In this document: piece after piece, positions 36,857 to 46,128 of the stretch
Layout: the number at the start of each line of letters is the position of its first letter
Numbering within the stretch: the first letter of the stretch is position 1
Source: Bacteroidales bacterium
GTDB taxonomy: Bacteria > Bacteroidota > Bacteroidia > Bacteroidales > UBA7960
DNA length: 51,364 nt
NCBI GenBank assembly: GCA_007134525.1
Contig: SLKR01000111.1
Location: forward strand, 1 to 51,364
Direction: 5' to 3'
The notes under the pieces: generated by a model
Told to the model about the DNA's origin: nothing
What the model saw: the letters and a program-made list of their open reading frames with translations, nothing else
Database searches by the model: none
Program-made: the position numbers and the translations under genes

Positions 36857-38353
36857 ATGCAGGGCAAATTTGTCAAAAACCTGGTATTGCTGCTGGTCCT
36901 GAACCTTTTGGTCAAGCCTTTCTGGATACTCGGGATTGACCGTACGGTTCAGAATACCGTAGGGGCTGAAGAGTATGGATTTTATTTCGCTGTCTTTAAT
37001 TTTTCATTCCTGTTCAACATCCTTCTGGACCTTGGCATTACCAACTTCAACAACAGGAATATTGCCCAGAACAAGCACCTGCTTACCAAATACCTGTCGA
37101 ATATCCTGGTGCTGAAACTGCTTCTTTTTTTATTCTATATTACGATAACATTCGGATCAGCCTTGTTTATCAGTTACAGCCCTGAGCAGATCAGCCTGTT
37201 GTGCTTTCTGGCCATAAACCAGTTTCTGTTGAGTTTCATCCTGTACCTCAGGTCCAACCTTGGAGGCCTGCATCTTTTCCGTACAGATGCAGTAATATCG
37301 GTAACAGACCGCCTGCTTATGATATTTATTTGCGGGTTGCTGTTGTGGGGCAATGTTGTTGATGAATTCAGGATCCAGTATTATATATATGCCCAGACTG
37401 CAGGTTATCTTGTTACATCGGGTATAGCCTTTGCACTGGTAATGAAGTATGCCAGGAAGGATCTTTTCCGCCTTAAATGGAACTTTCCTTTTCTGCTGGC
37501 TGTTGTAAGGCAGAGCTTCCCTTTCGCTATCCTGGTATTGCTGATGACTTTCTACAACAGGATCGACAGCGTAATGCTTGAACGGCTGCTTGACAACGGA
37601 GCCCGCTACAGTGGTATATACGCATCTGCCTACCGCCTTCTGGATGCCACCAATATGATAGCCTTCCTCTTCTCTGTGTTGCTTCTGCCGATATTTGCCA
37701 GGATGATAAAACAGCAGCAGTCGATCGAGGAGCTGATGAAACTTTCTTTCTCGCTAATAATAACACCTGCTGTAATCATAGCCGCCGGGGCGTTTTTTTA
37801 TTCAGAAAATATCATGAAGTTCCTGTATCCGATTCATGCAGGTGAAACCCTTGAGATGTTCGATTACAGGATAACTGAATCTGCGCAGGTTTTCGGCATA
37901 TTGATGACCTGTTTTATGGCCATCTCCACTACATATATATTCGGAACACTGCTTACGGCAAACGGCAGCCTGAAGCAACTGAACCTGATTGCCTTTTCAG
38001 GCATGGTTCTGAACATTTTACTCAACTTTCTGCTGATCCCTGTTTATAATGCAAGCGGGTCAGCGGTAGCAAGCCTGTTTACGCAGATGCTGGTGGCAAT
38101 CATACAGGTATTTGTTGTTAGGTCTATGTTCGGTCTTAGGATAAACCGTTTCTTTTTGCTGAAATTGTTCAGTTTTATGGCTGGTACCCTTGTGCTTGGC
38201 AGACTTTCGCTGATGCTGCCCTTTGACTGGAAGCTGAGTCTCTTACTGTTTGCCTCCGTAAGCCTCTGTTTTGCGCTGATATCGGGGGTTATAAGCCTGC
38301 GGCAAATTTATCAGCTAACCAGGTATGGTGAGCAAGAGCGGAAACCTTTGTAA
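36857..38353 (+). CDS. Polysaccharide flippase (Wzx/MATE-like)
   Basis: Flips lipid-linked oligosaccharide units across the inner membrane. The 498-residue protein has twelve to fourteen transmembrane helices and family features: GAEEYGFYFAVFNFSFLFNI early, LGITNFNNRNIAQNK after the second helix, and the FYNRIDSVMLERLLDNGARY segment in the middle. The final helices run to a short basic tail. It is the first of three polysaccharide assembly genes on the plus strand, 90 bp upstream of the Wzz-like gene. No glycosyltransferase is adjacent, so the sugar is unknown. Confidence 0.9.
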   Translation: MQGKFVKNLVLLLVLNLLVKPFWILGIDRTVQNTVGAEEYGFYFAVFNFSFLFNILLDLGITNFNNRNIAQNKHLLTKYLSNILVLKLLLFLFYITITFGSALFISYSPEQISLLCFLAINQFLLSFILYLRSNLGGLHLFRTDAVISVTDRLLMIFICGLLLWGNVVDEFRIQYYIYAQTAGYLVTSGIAFALVMKYARKDLFRLKWNFPFLLAVVRQSFPFAILVLLMTFYNRIDSVMLERLLDNGARYSGIYASAYRLLDATNMIAFLFSVLLLPIFARMIKQQQSIEELMKLSFSLIITPAVIIAAGAFFYSENIMKFLYPIHAGETLEMFDYRITESAQVFGILMTCFMAISTTYIFGTLLTANGSLKQLNLIAFSGMVLNILLNFLLIPVYNASGSAVASLFTQMLVAIIQVFVVRSMFGLRINRFFLLKLFSFMAGTLVLGRLSLMLPFDWKLSLLLFASVSLCFALISGVISLRQIYQLTRYGEQERKPL

Positions 38354-38360
38354 AAATAAT

Positions 38361-38368
38361 TAACTTTG
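38361..38368 (+). promoter_or_regulatory. -7 element TAACTTTG upstream of the Wzz-like gene
   Basis: TAACTTTG matches TAnnTTTG, 75 bp upstream of the Wzz start and 8 bp after the flippase stop. It suggests an internal promoter for the last two genes. Confidence 0.4.
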
Positions 38369-38443
38369 ACGCCATTTTTATTGTTTGCCCGGGCGGTGTG
38401 ATGTCTTAAAGATCAATACTATTCATAATATATAATTACAAAC

Positions 38444-39484
38444 ATGGAGCGTAACAACAATGCTTTCGACTCAACCAACGTATTTGTTTTCTTACTGCGC
38501 TGGTGGAAACAACTATTTGTCATCTGTGCCGTTGCGGCAGTAGGCGCGGCTGTTTTTTCCTCGCCTGCCTTTATCACACCCAAATTCCAGTCGTCGGTTA
38601 CTATGTTTCCCGCTACGGGTGGTAGCCTTTCACGTGCTGTTCTGACCGGGGCAGCTGCCCGCCAGGACTTTCTGGAGTTTGGTGAGGTCGAAGACGCAGA
38701 ACGGCTGCTACAGGTGCTGGAGTCCGGCAATATCCGTGACCGCATCGTTGAAAGATTCAACCTGCTGGAGCATTATGAGATACCGGAGGATGCAAGGTAC
38801 AAACAGACCCAGCTTACCGAGGAGTACAGGTCTAATATCTCATTCAGGAGGACGCAGTACGGAGCAGTAGAGATCAACGTAAGGGACAGGGATCCTGCTA
38901 TGGCGGCAGATATTGCAAACGAGATCGCAGCACTTGCGGACACTGTGCAGAACGAACTTAGATTTGAGAGGGCGGAGCTTGCCTTTGAAGTTGCCAGGCA
39001 GCAGTACGAAACCCTCAGGGAGCAGGTAAAGCATGCCGAAGATACCCTAAGATACATTATGGGGCTTGGTGTATTCGACCTTGAAGGCCAGTCTGCAATG
39101 TTTACCCGTCAACTTGCAAAGGATATTTCGGCAAACCATACCGAGGGTGTAAGAAGCATAGAGGAACGTCTTGGGCTGCTTGGTGATCATGGGGGATCAT
39201 ATGTTTTTAATACGGCATACCTGGAAAATGTCAGCGAGCACCTTATTATGATACAGAGAAGGTATCAGGAGGCAAAATCGGATCTTGAAAGCTTTGTTCC
39301 GTTTAAGTTTGTACTCGACAGTGCATTTGAGGCAGAAAGGAAGGTTTACCCCGTAAGGTGGCTTATCGTTTTTCTGACCACTTTCGCTGCGGGCTTCATG
39401 GCGGTACTGATACTGATGGTATACGAAAACCTGATGGAAAAAGGCATAATCAAGACTAAAGCTACGAAACCCAAAAAGGCCTGA
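38444..39484 (+). CDS. Wzz-like polysaccharide chain-length determinant
   Basis: Co-polymerase that sets polysaccharide chain length. The 346-residue protein has the two-helix topology of the family: one transmembrane segment at about 20-42 (WWKQLFVICAVAAVGAAVFS), a large helical periplasmic domain with coiled coil (ERAELAFEVARQQYETLREQ), and a second transmembrane segment near residue 305 after YPVRW. The C-terminus is short and basic, with no tyrosine kinase domain. It lies between the flippase and the polymerase or ligase gene, 7 bp before the latter. Confidence 0.88.
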   Translation: MERNNNAFDSTNVFVFLLRWWKQLFVICAVAAVGAAVFSSPAFITPKFQSSVTMFPATGGSLSRAVLTGAAARQDFLEFGEVEDAERLLQVLESGNIRDRIVERFNLLEHYEIPEDARYKQTQLTEEYRSNISFRRTQYGAVEINVRDRDPAMAADIANEIAALADTVQNELRFERAELAFEVARQQYETLREQVKHAEDTLRYIMGLGVFDLEGQSAMFTRQLAKDISANHTEGVRSIEERLGLLGDHGGSYVFNTAYLENVSEHLIMIQRRYQEAKSDLESFVPFKFVLDSAFEAERKVYPVRWLIVFLTTFAAGFMAVLILMVYENLMEKGIIKTKATKPKKA

Positions 39485-39491
39485 CATTACC

Positions 39492-40925
39492 GTGCTGAAG
39501 GATAAAAAACTGCAGTGGCTATATGGCGGCAGTGCCATCTTTACGGCGCTCAACATCTTCCTGATAATTCAGGATGTGTACTGGCTTGTTGCACTGCCGC
39601 TGGCGCTTGCAATGATGCTGCTGTTGTTCTTTTCGATGGATAAGCTTATACTCCTTCTGGTTTTTCTTACACCTTTTACCATAAAGTACAGGCACGAGGA
39701 GCTTGGATTTACCATTGACCTGCCCACAGAACCGGTAATTGTTGCCATAATGCTGTTGTTTTTTTTCCGGTTGATCTATGAAAGAAGCTATGATCTTCGA
39801 ATTATAAAACATCCTGTAACAATTATCCTGTTGCTGAATCTGCTTTGGATGTTAATTACAACTGTCAGCAGCGAGTTGCCAATGGTCTCATTTAAATTCT
39901 TCGTATCCAGGCTCTGGTTTGTTATTACATTTTTCTTTGCAGGGATCTATCTTTTCCGTGACCAGGTAAATATGAAAAGGTTTCTATGGCTTTTCGGAAC
40001 TGCACTGGCCGTTGTTGTTCTGGTTGTAACCTATAAGCATTACACTGTAGGCTTTGAACGTAATCTCGGATACTGGGCAGTAAGACCGTTTTTCAATGAC
40101 CACACTCATTATTCAGCAGTGCTAGCCCTTGTTGCTCCTTTCTTTGCGGTTATGTCATTTAACCGTGCGGACAGCGCACTGCGGAAAAGGGTAGCGATGA
40201 TATTTTTTGTGGTATTCTGCGTGGGAATACTTTTCAGCTACAGCCGTGCTTCGTGGCTCAGCCTTATGGTGGCGGCAGCCGGCTTTGTAATTCTGGTGTT
40301 TCGCATACAGTTCCGCTTTATTTTAGCCGGGATTATACTCGTTGTTGGCAGCCTTTACCTTTTTCAGAACGAGATCATAATGCACCTTGAGCGCAATCAG
40401 CAGGAATCTTCCGGTGACTTTGGCGAACACCTGCAGTCAGTATCAAATATTACCTCTGATGCCTCCAACCTGGAAAGGATCAACAGGTGGAGGTCGGCTT
40501 ACAGGATGTATGAAGACAGGCCGTTACTTGGCTGGGGACCCGGCACATATCAGTTCCTTTACGCGCCATTCCAGCGTTCGGAGGATTATACAATCATAAC
40601 AACCCACTTTGGCGACCTTGGAAACGCGCACTCTGAATATATCGGACCACTTGCCGAAAGTGGTCTTCCAGGAATGGCTGGAATGCTGGCACTCTCCCTT
40701 GCAGTGCTTGCCACCGGTGTGAAGCTGTTCAAAAAAGCTCCGACCCGTGAAATGAGACTGATGGCCCTGGGCATCTCACTTGGGTTCATCACATACTTTA
40801 CGCATGGTATGCTTAATAACTTTTTGGATACAGATAAGGCATCGGTGCCTTTCTGGGGTATGATGGCCATATTGGTGGCAATGGATGTGTTTTTCTGTAA
40901 AAGAGATGAAGGAATTTCCCGATAA
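39492..40925 (+). CDS. O-antigen polymerase/ligase (Wzy or WaaL type)
   Basis: Inner-membrane enzyme that polymerises or ligates polysaccharide units. The 477-residue protein has about eleven helices and a large periplasmic loop with the Wzy_C pattern: GWGPGTYQF near residue 352 and NAHSEYIGPLAESGLPGM near residue 377. The histidine in HSEY is the residue expected to be essential. The start is GTG at 39492, 7 bp after the Wzz stop, which argues for co-translation. Wzy and WaaL cannot be separated by eye; the wzx-wzz neighbourhood favours Wzy. Confidence 0.87.
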   Translation: MLKDKKLQWLYGGSAIFTALNIFLIIQDVYWLVALPLALAMMLLLFFSMDKLILLLVFLTPFTIKYRHEELGFTIDLPTEPVIVAIMLLFFFRLIYERSYDLRIIKHPVTIILLLNLLWMLITTVSSELPMVSFKFFVSRLWFVITFFFAGIYLFRDQVNMKRFLWLFGTALAVVVLVVTYKHYTVGFERNLGYWAVRPFFNDHTHYSAVLALVAPFFAVMSFNRADSALRKRVAMIFFVVFCVGILFSYSRASWLSLMVAAAGFVILVFRIQFRFILAGIILVVGSLYLFQNEIIMHLERNQQESSGDFGEHLQSVSNITSDASNLERINRWRSAYRMYEDRPLLGWGPGTYQFLYAPFQRSEDYTIITTHFGDLGNAHSEYIGPLAESGLPGMAGMLALSLAVLATGVKLFKKAPTREMRLMALGISLGFITYFTHGMLNNFLDTDKASVPFWGMMAILVAMDVFFCKRDEGISR

Positions 40926-40938
40926 AGGGTGTAATTAG

Positions 40939-40970
40939 TTTGCAAAGCCATCTGCTATGAGTTAAATTTG
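40939..40970 (+). promoter_or_regulatory. Nitroreductase promoter (TTTG-N20-TAAATTTG)
   Basis: TTTG (40939-40942) is followed after 20 bp by TAAATTTG (40963-40970), a full match to the Bacteroidota consensus. Transcription would start near 40976, which rules out the tracked start at 40968 and supports the ATG at 40995. Confidence 0.8.
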
Positions 40971-40994
40971 TGGCAGCTGAAAAACAATACAAAT

Positions 40995-41756
40995 ATGGAA
41001 ACCATAAAGACACTTCTGGGGCACAAAACCATCAGAAAATACAAGAATGACCCGATAGATGAGAAGGTACTGGATGAGATACTCAATGCAGGCTTCCGTG
41101 CATCTACAACTGGCAATATGCAGGTGTATTCGGTAATTGTATCAAAGGATAAGGAAAAGAGAAAAGAGCTATGCAAGCTTCATTTCGGGCAGAATATGGT
41201 AGAAGAGGCACCTGTGTTGCTCACATTTTGTGCTGATTTCAACAGGTTTAATAAATGGTGCAAACAGAGGGATGCTGACCCCGGATACGATAACTTCCTC
41301 TCGTTCTTTACCGCCGCAATCGATGCATTGCTGGTGGCACAGAATGTAGCTGTTGCAGCTGAGGCACACGGGCTTGGTATATGCTATCTGGGCACCACCA
41401 CATACCAGGCAGACAAACTGATAGAGTTTTTTGAACTACCTGAAGGAGTGGTTCCGGTTACTACACTTGTGGTCGGATATCCCGGTGAAGATCCCGAACA
41501 GGTCGACAGGCTTCCTGCCGGCGGTGTAATTCACCAAGAAAAATACACGGATTACACCCCGGATGACATTGACAGGATCTACAGGGAAAAGGAGAGCCTT
41601 CCGCTTACTGCCAGATTGCTGGAGGAAAACCAGCTGGAAAACCTGGCACAAATATTTACCTTCAAGCGGTATACCAAAAAAGACAATCTGCATTTCAGCA
41701 GAGTATTGCTGGATGTCTTACAAGATCAGGGATTCATGAACCAGGAGGATGATTAA
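40995..41756 (+). CDS. Nitroreductase-family FMN oxidoreductase
   Basis: FMN-dependent NAD(P)H oxidoreductase of the NfsA/NfsB superfamily. The 253-residue protein has the FMN contacts in HKTIRKYKNDPID at about 9-21 and FRASTTGNMQVY near residue 35. The dimer and FMN region follows at AHGLGICYLGTTTYQADKLI near 132, then VVGYPGE. The extended C-terminus (YTPDDIDRIYREKES and after) resembles NfsA-like members. The tracked start nine codons earlier overlaps the promoter. Single gene; its physiological substrate is unknown. It converges on the GDSL lipoprotein gene. Confidence 0.9.
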   Translation: METIKTLLGHKTIRKYKNDPIDEKVLDEILNAGFRASTTGNMQVYSVIVSKDKEKRKELCKLHFGQNMVEEAPVLLTFCADFNRFNKWCKQRDADPGYDNFLSFFTAAIDALLVAQNVAVAAEAHGLGICYLGTTTYQADKLIEFFELPEGVVPVTTLVVGYPGEDPEQVDRLPAGGVIHQEKYTDYTPDDIDRIYREKESLPLTARLLEENQLENLAQIFTFKRYTKKDNLHFSRVLLDVLQDQGFMNQEDD

Positions 41757-41767
41757 CCTGCACTGAT

Positions 41768-43048
41768 TTATGGGAAAACTATCCCCGGGAAGTTTCCTAC
41801 GGCCACTTTTGGTATTGATGCATTATAAGCCCTGTTGATCTCAGCAATGAACTCATTTGCAACAATTGCATAGCCTCTGGCAGTTAGGTGCACCCCGTCA
41901 AGAGAAAACAAACCTCCCGATACAAACTGAGTATTGAAGGCTATGGCATCGAAATATATGCCGGTTTCAGCAGCCCTGAGCAATGATGCAACGTCAACAT
42001 GAGCCAGGCCTGCAGATCCGGTTAACTGTTCGATAACTGAGTTGTAATCGCCTGTGCTCTCTTTTATCATGCTTACCTGCTCCAGGTTAAGGTAGTATTC
42101 AGGTGCAAGCGGCACTGAACTTCCCCATCCGTTTGCGGTCATCCCCTGCATTGCTGTCAGGAGCACCAGCTCGCCTCTTTCGATCTGCCTGATTCCGGCA
42201 GGATGACTTTGGTCGGCAACAACAATCGGGTTTCTTCCAAATGAGAATTCAATATGCGGGGCCTCTGCATAGCCTGCATTGAGCATATCAACCTGCCCCT
42301 GGCTCATAAGTGCAAGTGCATCGTATGGTATGGCGCTGAAAAAAGGTATCCTGGTAATATCCGCTATGTTTGCCACTGCACCTCTGGCTCCATTGGCCGT
42401 CAGCTGTGCCACAATTGTCTGCAGGGCTGCACTGAACTCCTCTGTCGGTGTTATACCCTCTCCTTCGCCGCCGCCAAGTGCAAAACCAAGTATATCATTG
42501 CTGCCTGTCCAGAGTGTAAAGAAACTTGGCTGAAGAGCCAGTGCATCTTTAATTACACTACCCGACACAGGATCTGAGGCAAAACGCCCATAGTATGGGT
42601 TGAGGCTTCCGTATCCCTCAAATAACAGGTGGGAAGTTTTTGCTCCGGGCACACCCATGTTGTGAAAGGGGCCCTCCTGCTGAAAAATATTCTCAAAGTT
42701 ACCGGGGTCAGGAGTACCCGGCCTGGGTACTGGAAGTGGAGATCCGTCAACCTGGGCCAGAACAAGACGGTTACCAAAGCCATTCTCGTCTTTCATCATC
42801 GGCTGTTTGAAGTTTTCCAGGCCTGCATGCATTAGCTGGCCGGCAATAATCATCCCAAGCGAGTTTTCCTGCCCTGACCTGAACAGGTCGCCATCGGTAT
42901 ACCCTGCTGTGAGAGAATTGCCGATGGCAACATATGAGCTAAGGTCGGCTTCCCCGCTGTCAGGTGTGTACTGGTCTATTTCGGCTTCGCATCCGGCCAG
43001 GATTAATACAGCAATGAAAAATATTGTGTTAAGCTTAATGTATTTCAT
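41768..43048 (-). CDS. SGNH/GDSL-family lipoprotein esterase
   Basis: Predicted esterase or lipase on the envelope. The 426-residue protein has lipobox LILAGC (Cys20). Block I is AIGNSLTAGYTDG with the nucleophile serine near residue 45, block III includes WTGSNDILGFALGGG near residue 180, and block V is LDGVHLTARGYAIVAN near residue 388, providing the catalytic Asp-x-x-His. It lies 23 bp downstream of a FadL-type outer-membrane transporter, so it probably releases fatty acids or other hydrophobic products that the porin takes up. This coupling is inference. Confidence 0.9.
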   Translation of the reverse strand: MKYIKLNTIFFIAVLILAGCEAEIDQYTPDSGEADLSSYVAIGNSLTAGYTDGDLFRSGQENSLGMIIAGQLMHAGLENFKQPMMKDENGFGNRLVLAQVDGSPLPVPRPGTPDPGNFENIFQQEGPFHNMGVPGAKTSHLLFEGYGSLNPYYGRFASDPVSGSVIKDALALQPSFFTLWTGSNDILGFALGGGEGEGITPTEEFSAALQTIVAQLTANGARGAVANIADITRIPFFSAIPYDALALMSQGQVDMLNAGYAEAPHIEFSFGRNPIVVADQSHPAGIRQIERGELVLLTAMQGMTANGWGSSVPLAPEYYLNLEQVSMIKESTGDYNSVIEQLTGSAGLAHVDVASLLRAAETGIYFDAIAFNTQFVSGGLFSLDGVHLTARGYAIVANEFIAEINRAYNASIPKVAVGNFPGIVFP

Positions 43049-43071
43049 GTCCAGTTATTTAGAAGTTTAGG

Positions 43072-44304
43072 TTAAAGGCTGTAACTTATGCCGAGTCCGG
43101 GGATCACGGCCCTGGACTTATAGGTTCCCCCGAAGTTCTCAGGCGTGTACATCATCTCTTTTTCCATTCCCATTACGTAAAGAAGGCTAATATCTATGCT
43201 CAGGTTTGGGATTGGTATATAGGAGAAACCGCCCGTAAATGCAAGGTTGTCAAGGCTCGGGGTTTCCGGTGAGAAATAGTCCTCATGGCTTGGCGACGGG
43301 TCGAAATATGATCCGGCCCTTACATATAGCCCTTCGTTTACACGGTACTGGGCCCCCAGCCTTGCAATAAGCGTGTTGCTGTAGTGCCTGGGATTGCTGC
43401 TGTCATGAAGGTTTGCGGTATTGGTTTTGAAGTCGAAACTCAGTTCATCATAAGCGTCCCAGAAGACATAGTTGAGTGCGATCCCCGCCATAAAGTCGGG
43501 TGTGAACTGGTAAGATAATCCGAAATCTAGATTTGCGGGCAGGGGAAGTGATACGGCCACGCTGTTACCGGCGGGAAATGATCCGGAAAGTGACGGGGGT
43601 ATATTGCCGAAAACAACATCTGCATCATCAACTTCCATGTCGATACGTGAGCGGTAGGCAAGTCCGGCACTTAAACCCGAATGGTGCGAAAACTGAACCC
43701 CAATGTTAAAACCATAGTTTGCGGTACCACCTTCTATGCCTACACTCGCTTCGCCTTCGGATCCGTGCAGTGGGAGCGCCCTTTGCATATCAACATTTCC
43801 ATTGGCATAAACGAATCCTCCGCCCACGGAAAGACTTTCTGTGATCCTGTACGACAGTGTTGGTTGTATAGTAATGGCCCTGAGCGAAATATCCTGTATC
43901 AAGAAACGTCCGATCCAACCTTCTTCCCATGAAAGGCTGTTCCCGTAGGGTGCGTTGACGGCTATACCTGCAACAAGCCTGTCGCTTATCCTGTAGGCTG
44001 TATAGAAATAGAAAGGGGTGCCCGGGGTGTTGTCGGTTTTTGCCTGGTAAAGTGAAGGCTGTTGCTGACTGAAAGCAGTGCTGGCAAAGATCCCGCTCAT
44101 TCCCCCCTGTATGCTCAGCTGCTGCGGTATCATAGCCAGTGCGCCCGGATTGTAGAATGCAGCACTGGCATCAAGATGCAGCGAAGTGCCGATCAACCCC
44201 ATACCGATCTGTTTCTGTCCGTGCAGGCTGACCTGGTATCCACCGGCATCGGCACTGTTTATAAGAAACAGAAACAGCGCGGCAGTGATTATAGATTGTC
44301 TCAT
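43072..44304 (-). CDS. OmpP1/FadL-family outer-membrane transporter
   Basis: Beta-barrel channel for hydrophobic molecules such as fatty acids. The 410-residue protein has a signal peptide ending at SADAG, followed by the plug-forming N-terminus with QIGMGLIGTSLHLDASAAFYNPGALA, the recognised FadL segment. The barrel strands finish at IPGLGISYSL. The gene heads a two-gene run with the GDSL esterase. Upstream on its strand is a weak promoter candidate (TATCTTGC). Confidence 0.92.
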   Translation of the reverse strand: MRQSIITAALFLFLINSADAGGYQVSLHGQKQIGMGLIGTSLHLDASAAFYNPGALAMIPQQLSIQGGMSGIFASTAFSQQQPSLYQAKTDNTPGTPFYFYTAYRISDRLVAGIAVNAPYGNSLSWEEGWIGRFLIQDISLRAITIQPTLSYRITESLSVGGGFVYANGNVDMQRALPLHGSEGEASVGIEGGTANYGFNIGVQFSHHSGLSAGLAYRSRIDMEVDDADVVFGNIPPSLSGSFPAGNSVAVSLPLPANLDFGLSYQFTPDFMAGIALNYVFWDAYDELSFDFKTNTANLHDSSNPRHYSNTLIARLGAQYRVNEGLYVRAGSYFDPSPSHEDYFSPETPSLDNLAFTGGFSYIPIPNLSIDISLLYVMGMEKEMMYTPENFGGTYKSRAVIPGLGISYSL

Positions 44305-44410
44305 GCTAAAGAAGTTTTGGTTAATGAATGTAGATTAATCAGGCATTTATAAAAATCAGCGCAAGATAAAAAAAAATCAAGAAATGTTAAACAAATGTTT
44401 ACGAAAATAT

Positions 44411-45946
44411 TCAGGAATACTGAAAGCTGCTTCCGCCTATAAACTCCCTGAGGATTGATGTAGGAGGGATGTCCTTTGGGTCTATTGGTACAAGCAGTGA
44501 AAGGATGCGGTTGATACGTCTTACCTCTGTTCTTATCTTTTCGTTCATTGCTTCACTCTCACGTACAATTTCCGGAGCATAGTGGGCGAAAACGGCAGGT
44601 TCATATATAAGGGCGGAATTGAATATCGTATGTGCACTCTCCTGGTATGGGAATATGCTCTGGTATTCATTCTGCATTATATCAGGCCATCGCTGTATTG
44701 TTTCGTTGAAGCTGTATCCCCTGAAGAGATGATCCCTTACAAGGCGCCGTATCAGCCGGTGATCAGATGTTGAGAACGGAAGGTGATCGTGGATGTTTAG
44801 AGTACTCAGGGCAGATACATAAAGCCTGTATGAGTCGGTATCCATATTCTCCTTCCATAAACCGGGGTTGAGCCCGTGTATTCCTTCTACAATAACAAAG
44901 GTGTTATTTGTGATCGTGGTGCTCTGCTTACCGGGAATTGCACCCTTGCCGTCAAAACGGTACTTAGGCAGCCTGACCGGCCTGCCTTCCAGCAGTTCAT
45001 TTATAGTTCGCTTGAAAAGTCCGAGATCAAGGGCGCTTAGTTGTTCAAAGTTCTTCATCCCCGTTTCGGGATCATCCGGGATTTCGCTGTGAGGAAGGTA
45101 GAAATTATCCAGTGAGAGTATGATCGCCTCCTTCTTCATAACCCTGAGTTCGATTGCAAGCCTGTTGGCTGATGTTGTTTTTCCCGATGAAGTAGGGCCA
45201 GCAAGGAAGACCAGGCGTGAAGCTGCTGATGAGTCTATTATCTGATCTGCTATATGGGATATCCTCCTGTTTTGATATGCTTCCGATAGTTTTATGAACT
45301 CAGGCAGCCTTTCGCGTGTTACTACATCATTGAGTTCGGCAAAGCTTGTTATGCCAAGATGTTTCATTGTTGCTTCGGTTTCATCAAAACCAGCGAAATA
45401 TTTACTTTTCGAAGGACATTCAGGCATAACCCTGCTGAAAAACCCGGGATCTGCTATAAGAAAGAAGCCGCCGTTAAACTGCTGAAGACTGAACTGCTTT
45501 AATCTATCAAAGTTTTCGTTGACCTGGTTCAGCAGCAGTTCGGCATATCCGTCAACTCGGGCCAGGTATAATTTGTCGGGCTGTTTCCCCGATTTCTTTG
45601 ATTCCAGCAGATGGATTACATCCTGCCTGTTGGTATTCATGAAGTATTTTTCTATATCCTGCTTCGAAAGCGTTTCACTTTTGAATCTCTCACCCCTGCT
45701 TATGAAATCCTTTATGCAAGCTGATATCTTTTCAAGCTCCTCGCTGCTTATCCGGTAATCCGTGAAATAACCATAAACACCGCCAGGTATGCTGTAAGCA
45801 ATGTAAAAATCCCGGCCCTTCAGAACCAGCGAAGCTGCCTTGTTGAAAAGCACAAGTAATGGCTCCATTATGTTTCTGAAAGAGGCTTTGAGTGCTTCGG
45901 GTTGATACCCGGTTGGTGAGCCCTTGAAGCTGTTGCTGCCATTCAT
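44411..45946 (-). CDS. Nucleoside (uridine-type) kinase with N-terminal ThrRS-like region
   Basis: Phosphorylates a nucleoside, probably uridine or cytidine, for pyrimidine salvage. The 511-residue protein has a C-terminal phosphoribulokinase/uridine kinase domain with Walker A AGPTSSGKTTSANRLA near residue 254, ILSLDNFYLPHSEIPDD after it, and VIVEGIHGLN near 350. The N-terminal 240 residues resemble the added domains seen in Thermotoga-type uridine kinases and in threonyl-tRNA synthetase. A typical TGS domain at the extreme N-terminus is not evident. Single gene with its own promoter (45981-46011). Confidence 0.87.
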   Translation of the reverse strand: MNGSNSFKGSPTGYQPEALKASFRNIMEPLLVLFNKAASLVLKGRDFYIAYSIPGGVYGYFTDYRISSEELEKISACIKDFISRGERFKSETLSKQDIEKYFMNTNRQDVIHLLESKKSGKQPDKLYLARVDGYAELLLNQVNENFDRLKQFSLQQFNGGFFLIADPGFFSRVMPECPSKSKYFAGFDETEATMKHLGITSFAELNDVVTRERLPEFIKLSEAYQNRRISHIADQIIDSSAASRLVFLAGPTSSGKTTSANRLAIELRVMKKEAIILSLDNFYLPHSEIPDDPETGMKNFEQLSALDLGLFKRTINELLEGRPVRLPKYRFDGKGAIPGKQSTTITNNTFVIVEGIHGLNPGLWKENMDTDSYRLYVSALSTLNIHDHLPFSTSDHRLIRRLVRDHLFRGYSFNETIQRWPDIMQNEYQSIFPYQESAHTIFNSALIYEPAVFAHYAPEIVRESEAMNEKIRTEVRRINRILSLLVPIDPKDIPPTSILREFIGGSSFQYS

Positions 45947-45980
45947 GCTGTGAGTGGGTTTGTTTTGATTTTCGGGCCAG

Positions 45981-46011
45981 CAAAGGTATTAATTTATAAT
46001 TTATTACCAAT
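45981..46011 (-). promoter_or_regulatory. Nucleoside kinase promoter (ATTG-N19-TACCTTTG)
   Basis: The minus strand has ATTG (46008-46011), 19 bp, then TACCTTTG (45981-45988), a good Bacteroidota promoter 34 bp upstream of the kinase start. Confidence 0.7.
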
Positions 46012-46046
46012 AGCTATAATTGCCGGTGGTTATGTTGATGTTTTTT

Positions 46047-46078
46047 ATTGTGAATTTGGCAAAATGGTTGTAGGTTTG
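46047..46078 (+). promoter_or_regulatory. Promoter of the DHOD-like gene (ATTG-N20-TAGGTTTG)
   Basis: ATTG (46047-46050), 20 bp, then TAGGTTTG (46071-46078) match the consensus. The transcript would start about 45 nt upstream of the ATG at 46129. Confidence 0.65.
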
Positions 46079-46128
46079 TCAGGCAATATATTTATTAACC
46101 AATCCGCAAACAATAAATATTACCTGGC

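Noticed and set aside
40968-40994. Tracked upstream start of the nitroreductase
   Set aside because: It overlaps the last bases of the TAAATTTG promoter element, so it cannot be in the transcript.
44305-44410. Short TAAACA/TGTTTA repeat upstream of the FadL gene as an operator
   Set aside because: AT-rich 6-bp repeats of this kind arise easily by chance and no promoter element fits it well.
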